A DNA stretch of 42,555 nucleotides from Candidatus Latescibacterota bacterium. Lineage in GTDB: Bacteria > Latescibacterota > UBA2968. The notes below the pieces were generated by a model, which was not told the DNA's origin, did no database searches, and saw only the letters and a program-made list of their open reading frames with translations. Shown one piece after another: positions 35,701 to 42,555 of this stretch (positions are counted from its first letter, which is position 1; each line of letters opens with the position of its first letter). The stretch spans positions 1-42,555 of the forward strand of contig JAJEDY010000052.1 of the NCBI GenBank assembly GCA_022821275.1, in the 5' to 3' direction. Both the position numbers and the translations under genes were made by a program.

Positions 35701-36659
35701 TGCGCGACTTATGGGAAGCTACGAGTTTCCAACTCGAACGCCGACAAACCAATCCATCCTGCGTCGCGCAAGAAGAGACTTCCCTGCACGCGCGCACAGG
35801 TCCCAAATTTACCGTACCCTTCACGCCAATGCCCACGCCGCCCGCCATCCTCAATGCCAGTCGCAAGCCCGCAGTCGCCATCGTGCGCGAAGAGGGCAGC
35901 AATGGAGATCGCGAAATGACCTCTGCGTTTTTCGCAGCGGGCTTTGAACCCTGGGATGTGACCACCAGCGATCTCTTATCTGGCACCATCGCACTCGACC
36001 ATCGGTTCAGAGGCGTTGTATTTGTGGGCGGCTTCAGCTATGCCGATGTGCTCGACTCGGCCAAGGGCTGGGCTGGCGTGATTCGCTTCAACGACGGTCT
36101 TCGCGCTCAGTTCGATGCCTTCTACAACCGTCCCGATACTTTCAGCCTCGGCGTATGCAATGGCTGTCAACTCATGGCTCTGCTCGGCTGGGTTCCGTTC
36201 CCCGGCCTTGCCAATGCGGCACAACCCCGGTTTATCCGCAACGAATCCACGCGTTTTGAGTCCCGCTTTTCCACTGTGCAAATCCAGGACAGTCCAGCGA
36301 TTATGTTCAAAAACATGGCTGGCGCATCCCTCGGCGTGTGGGTCGCGCACGGCGAAGGCCGCGCATTCTTTCCCCGCACAGACGTACTCGACCGCGTCAT
36401 AGACGAAAATCTCTCCCCTGTGCGCTATGTCGATGACAATAATACCGCAACCGAAGCCTATCCCTTTAATCCAAATGGTTCGCCACACGGCATTGCCGGT
36501 CTTTGCTCCCCCGATGGGCGCCACCTCGCCATGATGCCACACCCCGAACGCACCTTTCTCAAGTGGCAATGGGGCTATATGCCAACGAACTGGAAACGCG
36601 ATCTTCAAGCATCCCCGTGGCTTCAAATATTCCAAAACGCCCGCGAATGGTGCGAATAA
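32763..36659 (+). CDS. purL: phosphoribosylformylglycinamidine synthase, single-chain form
   Basis: 1298 residues, the long single-polypeptide PurL that fuses the ATP-dependent synthase to a glutamine amidotransferase. The synthase core shows S-E-H-C-R-H-W-F, T-E-T-H-N-F-P (as A-E-T-H-N-F-P-S-G-V), G-T-G-G-R-I-R-D and G-G-G-A-A-S-S. The amidotransferase carries G-V-C-N-G-C-Q-L with nucleophile Cys1132 and M-M-P-H-P-E-R with the His/Glu pair. The start follows rfbC by 7 nt. Many phyla instead use split PurS/Q/L; the long form here matches gammaproteobacterial and Bacteroidetes practice. Confidence 0.97.
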   Translation: MSLKHFFRISPTQQHPLIQLSQQHVSTHIQNIETEYCFNVQTDSPLSTDQQNRLTYLLSETFEADRFSEQSFLTGPGTILEVGPRMNFSTAWSTNATAICHACGITQISRIERSRRYLIEPALSLDQQNIFLSLIHDRMTECLYPHPLTSFDSDAKPEPVFEIPLIEEGRRALEKINRTMGLAFDEWDLNYYTDLFLDQIGRNPTNVECFDIAQSNSEHCRHWFFKGRLTIDGEEMPDHLIAMIQSTLKANPNNSTIAFKDNSSAIRGYPIRTIVPTTIGEPSPFAFSDRTCDIIFTAETHNFPSGVAPFPGAETGTGGRIRDVQATGRGALVIAGTAAYCVGNLYIPGYDLPWENPEFQYPDNLATPLQIAIEASNGASDYGNKFGEPLIQGYTRSYGMRLPNGERREWIKPIMFSGGIGQMDARHTNKEKPEPQMLVTKIGGPAYRIGMGGGAASSMVQGENEAELDFNAVQRGDAEMEQKLNRVIRACVELGDQNPIVSIHDQGAGGNCNVLKEIVEPAGARIDIRAVPVGDETLSVLEIWGAEYQENNALLIRPEHAHLFDALCKREKVIYAFVGEVTGDGQVVVFDSKDNTTPVDLDLEKVLGDMPQKPFKLDRFPTRTEPLTFPENLTVKKALDRVLRLVSVGSKRFLTNKVDRCVTGLVAQQQCVGPLQLTAADAAVIAQSHFGTTGAATAIGEQPIKGLINPAAMGRLCVGEMLTNIAWARLSAIEDIKCSGNWMWAAKLPGEGAALYDAAHALTDILLELGIAIDGGKDSLSMAAIAPGEDGDETVKTPGTLVISGYVTCPDITQTVTPDLKHPDEGIVLYVDLGTDKHRLGGSSLAHVYEQLGNESPDVDDPTLLKRAIGALQSCIAKNYIASGHDRSDGGLITALLEMAFAGNCGIQIDLQTRTNAIPALFSEELGLVFEVHPKNLMIVREIFEKVAVPIQTIGKVTSSPDIQISVNNQRVLKSPMPELRDLWEATSFQLERRQTNPSCVAQEETSLHARTGPKFTVPFTPMPTPPAILNASRKPAVAIVREEGSNGDREMTSAFFAAGFEPWDVTTSDLLSGTIALDHRFRGVVFVGGFSYADVLDSAKGWAGVIRFNDGLRAQFDAFYNRPDTFSLGVCNGCQLMALLGWVPFPGLANAAQPRFIRNESTRFESRFSTVQIQDSPAIMFKNMAGASLGVWVAHGEGRAFFPRTDVLDRVIDENLSPVRYVDDNNTATEAYPFNPNGSPHGIAGLCSPDGRHLAMMPHPERTFLKWQWGYMPTNWKRDLQASPWLQIFQNAREWCE

Positions 36660-36686
36660 TCTCTATCTCTGATGTTGGAGGTTTTT

Positions 36687-38363
36687 ATGCAGACCAACTA
36701 CGACGTCAACATGCAATTAGACGTAAAAGTGCCCATGCGAGATGGTATCAACCTCTCTGCCGACATCTACCTGCCTCGAACACACGGCAAATTTCCCACT
36801 GTGCTCATGCGAACACCTTATGACAACAACGCCGACAACATGGTTGAAAAAGCCAGGCGACTCGCCAACAATGGGTATGCCTGTGTTCTTCAAGACTGCC
36901 GAGGGCGGTGGGACTCAGAAGGAGAATATTACGCCTTTCGGGAAGGCGAAGACGGGTACAACACTCAGGAATGGATCGGCAAACAGGAATGGTGCAATGG
37001 CAAAATCGGCATGGCCGGCAGTTCCTATGGCGGCACGGTTCAGTGGCGTAGCGCGCCGTATCGCAGCGAATACCTCAAATGCATCACACCCCGCGTTATA
37101 TGCGCGGACTATTACTCGGGTCTGGTTCACCCAGGCGGAGCTTTCCAGCTCAACGTCATGATGACCTGGGGCATGCGCACCAACGCCCGCACCGCACAAA
37201 CCATTGAATTCCACAACTGGACCGAAGCCTTCCGCGCACTGCCCCTCATAGAAATGGACGAACAGGCGGGCCGCAACCTGAATTTCTGGAAAGACTGGGT
37301 CGAACACGATGCTTACGACGACTACTGGGCACAATTCAACGACGAAACCAAATGGGGTGAGATCGCCGTCCCTGCGTTCAACATGGGCGGTTGGTACGAT
37401 CTGTACGCGGCACAGACCTTCACCAACTTCAACGGCTTGCGCCTGCACGGTCGCACCGAAGAAGCAAAAAAGAGCAAACTCATCGTCGGTCCCTGGCCCC
37501 ATTCTCTCAGCCTATCCTCAAAAACCGGTGACATTGACTTCGGCGCACCGTCAATGGTCGATTTGGAAAGCCTCGAACAGCGCTGGTTCGATCACTGGCT
37601 CAAAGGCATTGACAACGGCATCGCGGATGAACCGCCTTTGCGCCTCTTCATCATGGGCATCAACCAGTGGCGCGACGAGTGCGAATGGCCGCTTGCGAGA
37701 ACCCAGTGGCAAAAATGGCAACTGCACTCGGGCGGCAGTGCCAATACACTACTCGGCAACGGTACGCTCTCCACAGCATCACCTGAGGACGAATCGCCCG
37801 ATCACTACACCTATCACCCGCACTATCCCGTCCCGACGATGGGAGGCAACAATTGTTGTTCCCCCCACATCGTACCGTGGGGTCCCTATGACCAGCGTCC
37901 CATAGAGATGCGGAACGATGTCCTCTGTTATACCAGCGATCCCCTTGAAACAGACCTGGAAGTCACGGGGCCTATCAAAGCCGTCATCTACGCTGCTACC
38001 GACTGCACAGACACGGACTGGACCGCCAAACTCGTCGATGTATCGCCCACCGGGTATGCGATGAACCTCTGCGACGGCATCTTGCGCGCGCGCTTTCGGG
38101 AAAGTCTCACCAATCCCACCTTACTCAAACCCGGCGACGTCTATGCCTATGAAATTGACCTCGGCGTAACCGGAAACGTCTTCAAAAAGGGCCACCGTAT
38201 CCGCCTCGAAATATCTTCTTCCAATTTTCCCCGGTTCGACCGCAATCTGAATACAGGCGGTTCTTTGGGCCGTGAGACCGAGATGCGTCAGGCCCATCAA
38301 ACCGTCTATCACTCAAAAGCATACCCATCCCACATCACGCTACCCGTCATTCCCTCGGCATAG
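36687..38363 (+). CDS. CocE/NonD-family hydrolase
   Basis: 558 residues. Alpha/beta-hydrolase resembling cocaine esterase and glutaryl-7-ACA acylase. N-terminal V-P-M-R-D-G-I-N-L-S-A-D-I-Y-L-P opens the fold; Ser113 in G-S-S-Y-G-G is the nucleophile; Asp in G-G-W-Y-D-L-Y and His in G-P-W-P-H-S complete the triad. A C-terminal X-Pro dipeptidyl-peptidase-like jelly roll follows. Start: ATG with GGAGG 5 nt upstream; an ATG five codons earlier overlaps that SD. No signal peptide, so cytoplasmic. It is followed by the sulfatase after 14 bp. The substrate is probably an ester or amide of unknown origin. Confidence 0.9.
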   Translation: MQTNYDVNMQLDVKVPMRDGINLSADIYLPRTHGKFPTVLMRTPYDNNADNMVEKARRLANNGYACVLQDCRGRWDSEGEYYAFREGEDGYNTQEWIGKQEWCNGKIGMAGSSYGGTVQWRSAPYRSEYLKCITPRVICADYYSGLVHPGGAFQLNVMMTWGMRTNARTAQTIEFHNWTEAFRALPLIEMDEQAGRNLNFWKDWVEHDAYDDYWAQFNDETKWGEIAVPAFNMGGWYDLYAAQTFTNFNGLRLHGRTEEAKKSKLIVGPWPHSLSLSSKTGDIDFGAPSMVDLESLEQRWFDHWLKGIDNGIADEPPLRLFIMGINQWRDECEWPLARTQWQKWQLHSGGSANTLLGNGTLSTASPEDESPDHYTYHPHYPVPTMGGNNCCSPHIVPWGPYDQRPIEMRNDVLCYTSDPLETDLEVTGPIKAVIYAATDCTDTDWTAKLVDVSPTGYAMNLCDGILRARFRESLTNPTLLKPGDVYAYEIDLGVTGNVFKKGHRIRLEISSSNFPRFDRNLNTGGSLGRETEMRQAHQTVYHSKAYPSHITLPVIPSA

Positions 38364-38377
38364 CAGCGGAGAATAAT

Positions 38378-39823
38378 ATGTCAGACTCCCGACCAAATAT
38401 CCTGCTCATCATGACCGACCAGCAACGCGGCGACTGCATAGGTCTCGATCCGTGTAGTCCCCCGTGCCTGCAAACACCCAACCTGGACTGGATTGCCCGC
38501 ACGGGCACGCACTTTCACCGCGGATACTCCGAATGCCCCAGTTGCATACCCGCGCGTCGCTGCCTGATGACCGGCACAGCACCCGCAGCAAATGGCGTTG
38601 TCGGATTTAAAAGTGCTCAGTGGAACCCGCCTCACACCCTCGCTGGCGAATTGTCCAGAGCAGGATACCAGACAGAAATGATCGGCAAACTCCACCTGAA
38701 CCCCATACGCAAGCGCTATGGCTTCGACCACATGCAACTCGCCGACGCCACCCGGGGCGACCACAACGACTATGTCGAATGGCTACGGCAATACCACCAC
38801 CGCAATGAAGTACATCCCGGCATGGCCCACGGTATTTCATCCAACGGATGGATTGGCCGCCCACACCACTTGCCCGAAGAACAGATGCACACCTTCTGGT
38901 GTATCGACAGAGCTATGGACTTTCTCCAAAAACGCGATCCCACGGTCCCATTTTTTCTCAACATATCCCTTATCGATCCCCATCCCCCGCTTACTCCTCC
39001 GGCCCTCTATTACGACCGCTATATCCAGCGGAACTTGCCCGATCCCGTCATCGGAGATTGGGCACCCGAATACGACGGTCCCCAAAAAGGTCTCGACCCC
39101 AATGCCTGGCAAATTTGCCTCGACGAACACGACATGCGCTGTTCTCGCGCGGCTTATTACGGTATGATTAACTTTATAGACGACCAGATCGGCCGCCTCA
39201 TCCAATATACCGGTGGACTCAACAACTGCCTGACCATCTTCACATCAGACCACGGCGAAATGCTGGGCGATCACAATCTCTTTCGCAAAACCTGGCCCTA
39301 TGAAGCGTCTGCTCGAATTCCATTTCTCATACGCGCGCCAAAAAACTGGGGATACCCCGAAGAGAGCACTTGTAAAAGTCCCGTCGGTATCCAGGACATT
39401 ATGCCCACCATCCTCGATGCGGCCGACATCGACATCCCCGATACCTGCACGGGCAAAAGCCTCCTGCCCATCATGCAGGGCAACACCGATAACGTCAGAG
39501 AATTACTACACGGAGAACACGCCGGCTGCTATGCCTACGACCACGGCAACCACTATATCACCGATGGACACCACAAATACATCTGGTATTCTCAAACGGG
39601 CGAAGAACACCTTTTCAACCTGGACGAAGACCCCCATGAAATGCGCGACATCACGCGCAATCCCGACTCTGAAGCGGAAATACAAACCTGGCGGAATCAC
39701 CTCATCGAATTTCTCAAAGACCGTCCAGAAGGTTTTACCGATGGCACGCGTTTAATCCCCGGTCAGCCCCACGAAGAACTCCTGCCGGACTACACTCCCG
39801 AAGCGACCTATTCGTATTTGTGA
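38378..39823 (+). CDS. type I sulfatase (formylglycine-dependent)
   Basis: 481 residues. N-terminal P-N-I-L-L-I-M-T-D-Q-Q gives metal-ligand Asp14. C-I-P-A-R at 56-60 is the CxPxR site whose Cys becomes formylglycine; T-S-D-H-G-E-M-L-G-D-H supplies further metal residues near 287-297. Such enzymes hydrolyse sulfate esters of polysaccharides or small molecules and need a separate formylglycine-generating enzyme, which is not in this window. No signal peptide is seen. It forms a two-gene unit with the upstream hydrolase. Confidence 0.93.
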   Translation: MSDSRPNILLIMTDQQRGDCIGLDPCSPPCLQTPNLDWIARTGTHFHRGYSECPSCIPARRCLMTGTAPAANGVVGFKSAQWNPPHTLAGELSRAGYQTEMIGKLHLNPIRKRYGFDHMQLADATRGDHNDYVEWLRQYHHRNEVHPGMAHGISSNGWIGRPHHLPEEQMHTFWCIDRAMDFLQKRDPTVPFFLNISLIDPHPPLTPPALYYDRYIQRNLPDPVIGDWAPEYDGPQKGLDPNAWQICLDEHDMRCSRAAYYGMINFIDDQIGRLIQYTGGLNNCLTIFTSDHGEMLGDHNLFRKTWPYEASARIPFLIRAPKNWGYPEESTCKSPVGIQDIMPTILDAADIDIPDTCTGKSLLPIMQGNTDNVRELLHGEHAGCYAYDHGNHYITDGHHKYIWYSQTGEEHLFNLDEDPHEMRDITRNPDSEAEIQTWRNHLIEFLKDRPEGFTDGTRLIPGQPHEELLPDYTPEATYSYL

Positions 39824-40055
39824 GGGATCATCAACTCACCATCTAATGGGTATTAACCGACAAAAAAAGAACACCAGGAGAATCGCGCCCCTGGCGTCAG
39901 AATTGCCATTTTGTATTTTTTTACATTTCATCTCATAGTATAAGCCCTATTGTGTTGTTATCTTCTCTCGAAACGCACTTGCCCTACCTGTCTGAAAGAT
40001 AGACAGAAATACCAATCGGCAATATCATCCGATGAGGTGCTATCGTGTACACGCC
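39824..40055. other. convergent intergenic region with terminator
   Basis: 232 bases without a gene. ACACCAGG (39871-39878) and CCTGGCGT (39890-39897) form a stem with one mismatch. Confidence 0.6.
39862..39897 (-). terminator. terminator for the minus-strand DUF1611-ACP-BtrH operon
   Basis: On the minus strand the CCAGG/CCTGG stem (39897-39871) is followed within two bases by TTTTTTT (39868-39862). It lies about 160 nt past the stop of the BtrH-like gene; for the plus-strand sulfatase the T-tract is poorer. Confidence 0.7.
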
Positions 40056-41075
40056 TCAAAGAACCTTCAAAACATTCCTCAAAATGCGCTCTTCCCTTTG
40101 AGAAATATCATCTAACAAGGTGATGATCTTCAGAATACGATCTATATCCCACGCTCTCTTGACTTCCACTAACGCTCGTAATTTAAGCATCATCAGATGA
40201 ATCTGATGCGCCCTGTGTTCAACCTCCTTATACGCCTGATGAAACTGGTCTGACGGACGCAAATATCCGTGCTCCTCCAGATAAGCAAGCCTGTTCAACA
40301 TACAGCGCTTGTGCTCCCAAAGCGTGAACAAATGCCGCCGATCCCACAACCGGGGATGAACAAACAAATGCGTAAAATACTCTCTCAAAAGCTTATACGT
40401 CGCCATCCCAAAGACGCCTTCAACTGGCTTGCGCAATGTCCGATAGTGGATAGACGGATTCTCAGAATGGATGTATGCTCGCAACTGATCTCTGACAGCG
40501 TCAATGTCAAACTCATAGACACCGTCCTCGTTATACTCAAAAAGATCTATCCGATACGATCTGCGTTTCTCGGGATCAATCCAGCGAAACGCCGCTTCAA
40601 AATCTGAATACGCAACCCCTGAAACAGAGTAATCCCGCGCTCGATTAAATCCCAGAGTCTCCAGCGTTTCCGTATCGTCATCGTATCCGAATACCATAAT
40701 AGCATGTGGATGATGTATCTTCTCATAAAATGGCGTATGCGGCAGAAAATACTCATCGGCCATCAACTGGACATAGAAGCCCTCATCAATTTGATCGCGA
40801 ATAAACGGCACAATCTGGTGATAGACTTTAGCGATTGATCGCCTCGGAACAGTGTAGATAGACAGCCACGGCGGGAAATACTGGCCTTGAAAATAGAAGT
40901 TGAATCGGATATTATGTTTGCTCTCATGCAACAGATCAACGGCGAATAGCTGGATGTAATTGCAGAAGAACCAGGGAATATAGGCATCGTGAAGCGACAT
41001 AATCGAAAGCCGATAGCCATGGCGAGGATAGCCGTGTATGGGTGGGGATAATTGGATGGGAAGCGATTTTTTCAT
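40056..41075 (-). CDS. BtrH_N / peptidase C39-like papain-fold protein
   Basis: 339 residues. The N-terminal half resembles the BtrH N-terminal (papain/C39-like) family: P-P-I-H-G-Y-P-R-H-G-Y then H-D-A-Y-I-P-W-F-F-C-N-Y-I-Q-L-F (29-44, with Cys38) and H-A-I-M-V-F-G-Y-D-D-D (His124 onward), the recurring H...GYDDD motif of C39-like folds. The C-terminal about 120 residues are helical and charged. In butirosin synthesis BtrH moves an acyl chain from an acyl carrier protein to an amine; the adjacent ACP here supports a comparable transfer. Start: ATG 2 nt after the ACP stop; an upstream frame extension overlaps ACP. The family call is moderate and the nucleophile is uncertain. Confidence 0.6.
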   Translation of the reverse strand: MKKSLPIQLSPPIHGYPRHGYRLSIMSLHDAYIPWFFCNYIQLFAVDLLHESKHNIRFNFYFQGQYFPPWLSIYTVPRRSIAKVYHQIVPFIRDQIDEGFYVQLMADEYFLPHTPFYEKIHHPHAIMVFGYDDDTETLETLGFNRARDYSVSGVAYSDFEAAFRWIDPEKRRSYRIDLFEYNEDGVYEFDIDAVRDQLRAYIHSENPSIHYRTLRKPVEGVFGMATYKLLREYFTHLFVHPRLWDRRHLFTLWEHKRCMLNRLAYLEEHGYLRPSDQFHQAYKEVEHRAHQIHLMMLKLRALVEVKRAWDIDRILKIITLLDDISQREERILRNVLKVL

Positions 41076-41077
41076 TT

Positions 41078-41347
41078 TCAGGCAGTCAAAACGCACTCAC
41101 GCACAGACTGGATATAGTCTTCAATCGTCTGCACACTCTTAAAAATATCGCTACTCAGGTCTTCATCAGAGATTTCAATGCCAAATTCATCTTCTATGCC
41201 CACGACAAGTTCTACCATTGCCATTGAGTTGAGACCCATTTCTCCACCAAAAAGTACGTCTGAATCTCCTATCTCCTCAGGCGCAATTTCAAGGTTTAAC
41301 GCACGCACAATCGTCTGTTTTATCTGTGGCTTTAGATCATCATTCAT
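41078..41347 (-). CDS. acyl carrier protein
   Basis: 89 residues. Four-helix ACP with phosphopantetheine Ser in G-L-N-S-M-A-M-V-E-L-V-V-G-I-E-D-E-F-G-I (Ser near 41), where the usual D-S-L is replaced by N-S-M. The later E-I-S-D-E-D-L-S and T-I-E-D-Y-I are typical helix III/IV. Start overlaps the DUF1611 stop as ATGA, with AGGAGG 7 nt upstream. It is away from any fatty-acid-synthesis genes, so it is likely dedicated to this small operon and not the housekeeping ACP. Confidence 0.9.
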   Translation of the reverse strand: MNDDLKPQIKQTIVRALNLEIAPEEIGDSDVLFGGEMGLNSMAMVELVVGIEDEFGIEISDEDLSSDIFKSVQTIEDYIQSVRECVLTA

Positions 41348-42549
41348 ACATCCCCTCCTTGTTGCTCATCCGCAAAGTAGCTTATGATGAGGTCAACCAT
41401 CCTCTGTTGTCCTTCCTCTGAGACAATTTCTACGGCGGGTATCTCAAATCTATCCTCCAAATACGCCAATTTCTCCCTGATTTCTTCTTTTGACATTTGA
41501 CGTGGACTGATCAGTGTTCGCCCATAAGCTGCTCGGATATGTTTTTCTTTGTCACTCATTGCGAGGCATAACACGGGGCCTTTGGTAATTGCCTTGAGCG
41601 TGTTCATGGTGTCGCGTATATACTCACCATCATCAACGCTATTCACGACCAATATGTTGGCATCGGGTTTTGTGCCCAGCATAAAAGCGAGTGTTGTAAG
41701 CGTATGATTTCCCGGCTCCTGGACGTCATAGGGTATGCTTCCCGACTGTGCGCCCACAAGCATTAAATCCGGTTCCTTCTTGGCACAGACCTCGCGCATT
41801 TTGAAATCCAGATAAGGCGCGTGAAGCTGTATTGGAAATTGCAATGGAGAGGCATATCCTGTAGGAAATGCCACATCCATGCCAAATAACTGAGAATGGT
41901 GTTCGGTGCCGATTTGCCCAACCCTATATCCTTCTTTTATCAGCTTTGACCTCAAGGCGAGTTGAACAGTGAACTTACCTTGTTGAGCACTCGTGCCAAA
42001 AACACCGATAACTGGCACATCAACGGCTGGATACTGGTGGGGCTGAAGTGTTTTGAGCAGGTCGTTTTGATGAATGTCGGGCGAATAAATATAGAGGTTC
42101 TTTTTGCGTGCCCTTTCGATCAGATCTCTTAAATCCTTTTGGTAAACGGATAAAAAGCTGAATACATTTAAGTTGGCATCAATGGCTTTCTCAATACTCT
42201 CGCGCAGGACATTCTTTTTCGTGATTCGACTCAGTTCATCTACATAGCCCAGAATGAGTGTATCAGCCTCTTTCAATATCTCTTGAAATCGCGGCTGAAT
42301 CCGTATGTCAACAGGCGGTATGCCTATCGCTTCACCAGCGTCCTTCCCAACATAACCTTTGGCGATGGGATCAGCGATACCCACAATTTCAAAATTTAAT
42401 AACTCCCGAAAACGCATTAGGCTATGCATTTCCTTGTTATAGGGATAAATAGCTGCTTTTTTGATTTTATTTGGATCAAAGGACTGAGGCGTTGGAAAGG
42501 TCTCCGGTTGCAAGCGAATCTTACGACCTGACGGAATTTCTTGCTGCAC
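41344..42549 (-). CDS. DUF1611 family P-loop protein, 5' end at window edge
   Basis: 401 residues visible. N-terminal Rossmann-like part (A-A-I-Y-P-Y-N-K-E, I-V-G-I-A-D-P); from about residue 178 a P-loop domain with G-V-F-G-T-S-A-Q-Q-G-K-F-T (183-194). Later V-G-A-Q-S-G-S-I-P-Y-D and V-N-S-V-D-D-G-E match the DUF1611 C-terminal domain. A DUF1611 member (DgcN) was described as a D-glutamate N-acyltransferase in D-amino-acid catabolism; other members are uncharacterised. The first visible start is a GTG only 6 nt from the window end, so the true start may be outside. It couples to ACP by an ATGA overlap. Confidence 0.75.
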   Translation of the reverse strand: MQQEIPSGRKIRLQPETFPTPQSFDPNKIKKAAIYPYNKEMHSLMRFRELLNFEIVGIADPIAKGYVGKDAGEAIGIPPVDIRIQPRFQEILKEADTLILGYVDELSRITKKNVLRESIEKAIDANLNVFSFLSVYQKDLRDLIERARKKNLYIYSPDIHQNDLLKTLQPHQYPAVDVPVIGVFGTSAQQGKFTVQLALRSKLIKEGYRVGQIGTEHHSQLFGMDVAFPTGYASPLQFPIQLHAPYLDFKMREVCAKKEPDLMLVGAQSGSIPYDVQEPGNHTLTTLAFMLGTKPDANILVVNSVDDGEYIRDTMNTLKAITKGPVLCLAMSDKEKHIRAAYGRTLISPRQMSKEEIREKLAYLEDRFEIPAVEIVSEEGQQRMVDLIISYFADEQQGGDV

Positions 42550-42555
42550 TTCTCG

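Overview
The window reads as a chromosomal piece of an uncultured Gram-negative (diderm) bacterium. A BamD-type lipoprotein argues for an outer membrane, and a ZapA argues for an FtsZ-based divisome. A secreted leucine-rich-repeat protein with cohesin-like and dockerin-like parts, a CxPxR sulfatase and a CocE-type hydrolase give a flavour I associate with marine or sponge-associated candidate phyla such as Latescibacterota or Poribacteria. That placement is an impression from gene style only; no rRNA gene is present to confirm it.

Left part (1-9749) is accessory. It holds a tiny coiled-coil membrane protein with its own terminator, a helix-turn-helix/coiled-coil DNA-binding protein, a lone gcvT, the LRR protein built from 66-bp tandem repeats, a 1167-residue SIR2-domain protein of the anti-phage type, and an Xre/RES toxin-antitoxin pair. 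A 152-bp MITE-like element with TCA target duplications sits directly upstream of the SIR2 gene. SIR2 effectors and RES toxins both destroy NAD+, so this block looks like an NAD+-targeting defence island.

Middle part (9750-29000) is mostly housekeeping, nearly all on the minus strand. Reading in the direction of transcription: bamD-nadD-hypothetical-zapA; then (after a plus-strand GT2 glycosyltransferase) a PDZ/radical-SAM DUF512 protein-der-merR; then the classical rimP-nusA-infB-DUF503-rbfA-truB-ribF-rpsO-pnp operon ending in a strong terminator; then asnS-leuS. Junctions are tight (TAATG, TGATG, 1-20 nt gaps). Several start codons are best read as TTG behind strong GGAGG-type Shine-Dalgarno sequences (gcvT, nusA, infB, rpsO).

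Right part (29297-39823) is on the plus strand: rbsK, an autonomous 58-codon gene with its own promoter and terminator, a membrane/zinc-ribbon microprotein, purB-rfbC-purL (purine synthesis around a dTDP-rhamnose epimerase), then a CocE/NonD hydrolase and a sulfatase. The bamD/rbsK divergent spacer carries three copies of a 12-mer, two of them forming a perfect inverted repeat.

The right edge (40056-42555, minus strand) is the best candidate for an undescribed system: a DUF1611 P-loop protein, a free-standing acyl carrier protein and a BtrH/C39-like papain-fold protein, translationally coupled. This suggests a carrier-protein-tethered acyl or aminoacyl pathway that continues beyond the window.
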